Positions 5,832 to 8,063 of a stretch of 8,063 nucleotides of DNA are shown here, in pieces; position 1 is the stretch's first letter; every line of letters begins with the position of its first letter. The translations under genes and the position numbers were made by a program. Origin of the DNA: Bacteroidaceae bacterium. GTDB taxonomy: Bacteria > Bacteroidota > Bacteroidia > Bacteroidales > Bacteroidaceae. The notes beneath the pieces were generated by a model. That model was given only the letters and a program-made list of their open reading frames with translations. It was not told the DNA's origin and searched no databases. The stretch covers positions 1-8,063 of the forward strand of contig CAAHEN010000027.1 in the NCBI GenBank assembly GCA_900772575.1. Direction: 5' to 3'.

Positions 5832-6800
5832 TCACAGTCCGTAGCGGACAAACTTCTTGGCGTAGTAAGAGATGATATAGCGGGCCCCGGCGCGGCGCAT
5901 GGCCACGAGGCTCTCGGCGAAAATGCGCCGCTCGTCGAAGAGGCCCAGACGGGCGCCCTCCAGCAGCATGGCGTACTCGCCCGACACCTGGTAGGTCACC
6001 ATCGGATAGTCGGGGAAGCGCTGCGCCGCACGGTAGATGATGTCCAGATAGGCCAGTGCCGGCTTGACCATGATCCAGTCCGTACCCTCAGCGATGTCCG
6101 CGGCGATCTCTTCGAGGCCCTGGTCGGTGGTGCGGTAGTCCATCTGGTAGCTCCGGCGGTCGCCGAATGAGGGCGCCGAGCCGGCGGCATCGCGAAAGGG
6201 ACCGTAGTAGGCCGAGGCATACTTGGCCGAGTAGCCCATGATGCGGGTGTGCAGCCCCTCCTTGTCAAGGCGCTGGCGAATGGCCTCTATCTGCCCGTCC
6301 ATCATGGCCGATGGCGCGACGAAGTCGGCCCCGGCGACGGCGTGCTGATAGGCCATCTCGGCCAGCAGCGGCAGGGTGGTGTCGTTCTCCACGTCGTGGC
6401 CGTGCAACAGACCGCAGTGGCCGTGCGAGGTGTACTCACACAGGCACACGTCTGTGAAGACCGTGACCTGCGGGAAGCGGGCCTTGATGCTCCTGACGGC
6501 CCGACTGATGATGTTGTCGGGCCTGTAGCCGGCCGAGCCCCGCTCGTCCTTCTCCGTTTCCGGCACCACGCCGAAGAGCAGCACCTTGTCGATGCCCAGC
6601 GACAGCGTGTCGGCGATGTCATCCAGCAGGCGGTCGATGGAGAAGCGGTAGACGTCGCGCATGGTCGGGATTGCCTCCTGCACACCCGTGCCCTCGGTGA
6701 CGAAGTAGGGATAGATGAAGTCGGCGGCGCGGAGGGGCTCCACGTCGGCATAGCGGTCGCGTATCTCCTGAGTCTTTCTGAAATCTCTGAAACGTTTCAT
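5832..6800 (-). CDS. hemB: Porphobilinogen synthase (delta-aminolevulinic acid dehydratase, HemB)
   Basis: This cytoplasmic enzyme condenses two 5-aminolevulinate molecules into porphobilinogen, the second committed step of tetrapyrrole synthesis. The predicted protein has 322 residues, the usual length for the family. The two Schiff-base lysines are visible: K193 in MGYSAKYASAYYGPFRDA and K246 in WIMVKPALAYLDII. The catalytic zinc site is present as C119, C121 and C129 in DVCLCEYTSHGHCG, so this is the zinc-dependent form rather than the magnesium/aspartate-rich form. Other family blocks are LLFGVVPETEKD at 74-85, DFVAPSAMMDGQI at 159-171 and TYQVSGEYAML at 269-279. I chose the ATG at 6800; an in-frame GTG at 6806 adds two residues (MN) and overlaps the upstream stop as GTGA, so it is a real alternative. 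It lies between cobA-hemD and cysD, with 16 bases to cysD. Very secure identification. Confidence 0.97.
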   Translation of the reverse strand: MKRFRDFRKTQEIRDRYADVEPLRAADFIYPYFVTEGTGVQEAIPTMRDVYRFSIDRLLDDIADTLSLGIDKVLLFGVVPETEKDERGSAGYRPDNIISRAVRSIKARFPQVTVFTDVCLCEYTSHGHCGLLHGHDVENDTTLPLLAEMAYQHAVAGADFVAPSAMMDGQIEAIRQRLDKEGLHTRIMGYSAKYASAYYGPFRDAAGSAPSFGDRRSYQMDYRTTDQGLEEIAADIAEGTDWIMVKPALAYLDIIYRAAQRFPDYPMVTYQVSGEYAMLLEGARLGLFDERRIFAESLVAMRRAGARYIISYYAKKFVRYGL

Positions 6801-6802
6801 AT

Positions 6803-8063
6803 TCACAATAGCTCCTGTAGTTTGTTGGCGGTTGTCTTGCCCTTGGCCACCAGCAGCGGACCCTCGGGCAAGTCCCCGTATATCTCTTTGAAAGCCTCCA
6901 CGCCTGAGGGCGAGGAGAAAATGATCTCTGAATAGTCCGCCGGGGTCACCCTGGGAGCCTCGCGATTGGTGCGGTTGCAGTAGACGGTGAGGTCCGTCAC
7001 ACGGCAGCCCAGTGCCGCCAGACCGTCGGAGAGCTGCGCCAGTTTACGGTCGGAGCGGGGCAGCAGGACGCGCTGTCCGGCCATATCCCGACGGCTGAAC
7101 CAGTCCAGCAGTCCTTCAGCCGACGCCGTGGCCGACTCCACATCGGGGCGCAGGTGACCAGCGGCCAGCGCCGCTGTCGTGACGGCCCCCACCGAGGCAA
7201 TCCTGATGCCGGCCAAGCGGCGAACATCTGTGCCGGCCTCGCGCAGCAGGTCAAGGAAGCAGCGCACGCCGTGGCGGCTGGTGAAGACAATCCAGTCGTA
7301 GTCCAGGCGCCGCAGGCAGTCGCTGATCGCCGGTGTCAACGGCGCCGGACTGATGGTGATGAGCGGCGTGTGTGCCACACGCTCACCCGGCCCTTCCTGC
7401 GGCGCGGCGGTACCGGTGGCCAGGATGCTACGGGAAAACCGCTGGCCCTCCAGTGCCACCACCTTCCCGACGATGGCTAGGAGCGGCGTGGGATATTTGA
7501 CGAAGGCATGGCGCAATTCACCAAGTGTGGCGTAGAACGTCCGCTGGTCGGAGCGCGAGACGTTGTAGACCAGTGCGACCGGTGTGGCCGCGTCCCGGCC
7601 ACGCTCCAGCAGTGCGGTGGCGATGGCCCTGAGATTCGTCCCACCCATGTAGTAGACCAGCGTGTCGGCATCGGGCGCCTGCGGCGCGTCGCCGTGTCCT
7701 GAGACAAAGGCCACCGACGACGCCACGCCGCGATGGGTGAGGGGGATATGGGTGCAAGCGGCCAGCGCGATGCCGGAAGAGACGCCGGGAATGACGCTGA
7801 CCTCGACGAAACGCCGCCGCAGGAAGTCTATCTCCTCCCGGCCATGGGCGAAGACCATCGGGTCTCCCCCTTTGAGGCGCACCGCCTGCCGGCCGGCAAG
7901 GGCGGCTTGGTAGAGCAGTTCGTTGATTTCGTCCTGCGCGTGGCTGTGGCGGCCCTGCCGCTTGCCCACATAGACCTGCTCGGCCGCATATTTCCGCAAG
8001 CACGACCGGTCTATCAGGTCGTCGTAGAAGATGACATCGGCGGCGGCCAGGGCCCTGTCACCC
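6803..8063 (-). CDS. cobA-hemD: Uroporphyrinogen-III C-methyltransferase / uroporphyrinogen-III synthase fusion (CobA-HemD), 5' partial
   Basis: The N-terminal half is an S-adenosylmethionine-dependent methyltransferase (SUMT) that turns uroporphyrinogen III into precorrin-2. The C-terminal half is the synthase that makes uroporphyrinogen III from hydroxymethylbilane. The frame stays open to the window edge, giving 419 visible residues; roughly the first 20-25 residues, which should carry the glycine-rich VGxGPGDP loop, are missing. SUMT motifs seen (visible numbering): ADVIFYDDL at 8-16, VGKRQGRHS at 32-40, RLKGGDPMVFAHG at 62-74, IPGVSSGIA near 91-99, PLTHRGVASSV near 107-117, YYMGGTN near 137-143. 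The HemD part runs from about 232 to the end: DYDWIVFTSRHGV, then SVGAVTTAAL, then IIFSSPSGVEAF, ending GKTTANKLQELL. The HemD domain looks short at its start. An internal TTG at 7999 could be mistaken for a start, but homology continues upstream of it. The stop lies 2 bases before the hemB ATG. Identification is firm. Confidence 0.95.
   Translation of the reverse strand, partial: GDRALAAADVIFYDDLIDRSCLRKYAAEQVYVGKRQGRHSHAQDEINELLYQAALAGRQAVRLKGGDPMVFAHGREEIDFLRRRFVEVSVIPGVSSGIALAACTHIPLTHRGVASSVAFVSGHGDAPQAPDADTLVYYMGGTNLRAIATALLERGRDAATPVALVYNVSRSDQRTFYATLGELRHAFVKYPTPLLAIVGKVVALEGQRFSRSILATGTAAPQEGPGERVAHTPLITISPAPLTPAISDCLRRLDYDWIVFTSRHGVRCFLDLLREAGTDVRRLAGIRIASVGAVTTAALAAGHLRPDVESATASAEGLLDWFSRRDMAGQRVLLPRSDRKLAQLSDGLAALGCRVTDLTVYCNRTNREAPRVTPADYSEIIFSSPSGVEAFKEIYGDLPEGPLLVAKGKTTANKLQELL
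6812..6816 (-). promoter_or_regulatory. Possible Shine-Dalgarno site of hemB, inside the hemD reading frame
   Basis: AGGAG on the minus strand lies within the last codons of the HemD domain. It is 5 bases before the in-frame GTG at 6806 and 11 bases before the ATG at 6800. The spacing favours GTG, while codon preference favours ATG. Either way hemB initiation occurs at the cobA-hemD stop, so translational coupling is likely. Confidence 0.45.

Noticed and set aside
5816..5851. Upstream start for CysD overlapping hemB
   Set aside because: It would add twelve unconserved residues, whereas ATG 5815 gives the usual CysD beginning.
4895..5875. Plus-strand open frame of 326 codons opposite cysD
   Set aside because: Antisense to a complete CysD with a clear PP-loop; no homology in its translation.

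Overview
The window is one dense, co-directional gene block. All eight recognisable genes lie on the minus strand and are read from position 8063 towards position 1. They are separated by 0 to 48 bases, so they very probably form one transcription unit whose promoter and first gene start lie beyond the right edge. Base composition is GC-rich by eye. Leaders are mostly A-rich with few Shine-Dalgarno sequences, CysN has a GHIEYTRNM-type G3 region, and there is a CobA-HemD fusion. Together these suggest a GC-rich member of the Bacteroidota, probably Bacteroidales. That assignment is an inference from family resemblance and no search was run.

In transcription order the genes are: a uroporphyrinogen-III C-methyltransferase / uroporphyrinogen-III synthase fusion (cobA-hemD, N-terminus cut by the window edge, 6803-8063); porphobilinogen synthase hemB (5832-6800); ATP sulfurylase subunits cysD (4913-5815) and cysN (3618-4886); a cysteine-rich adenylylsulfate reductase of the CysH family (2889-3602); a short precorrin-2 dehydrogenase / siroheme synthase N-domain (2397-2870); a compact glutamyl-tRNA reductase hemA (1461-2369); and glutamate-1-semialdehyde aminotransferase hemL (138-1412). 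Positions 1-137 follow hemL and hold no gene I can support.

The genes make one metabolic unit. HemA, HemL and HemB convert glutamyl-tRNA to 5-aminolevulinate and then porphobilinogen. The CobA-HemD fusion makes uroporphyrinogen III and methylates it to precorrin-2, and the short dehydrogenase takes that towards sirohydrochlorin/siroheme. CysD, CysN and CysH reduce sulfate to sulfite through APS. Sulfite reductase, the next enzyme, needs siroheme, which explains why the sulfate genes sit inside the tetrapyrrole genes. Hydroxymethylbilane synthase (hemC), APS kinase (cysC) and sulfite reductase are not in the window.

I see no new defence system, mobile element, CRISPR array or RNA gene. The most interesting signals are the compact forms of three tetrapyrrole enzymes, above all a 302-residue HemA that lacks the C-terminal dimerisation domain. 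Also notable are a nine-base leader motif repeated at identical spacing before hemA and hemL, and a hairpin in the hemA-hemL gap.
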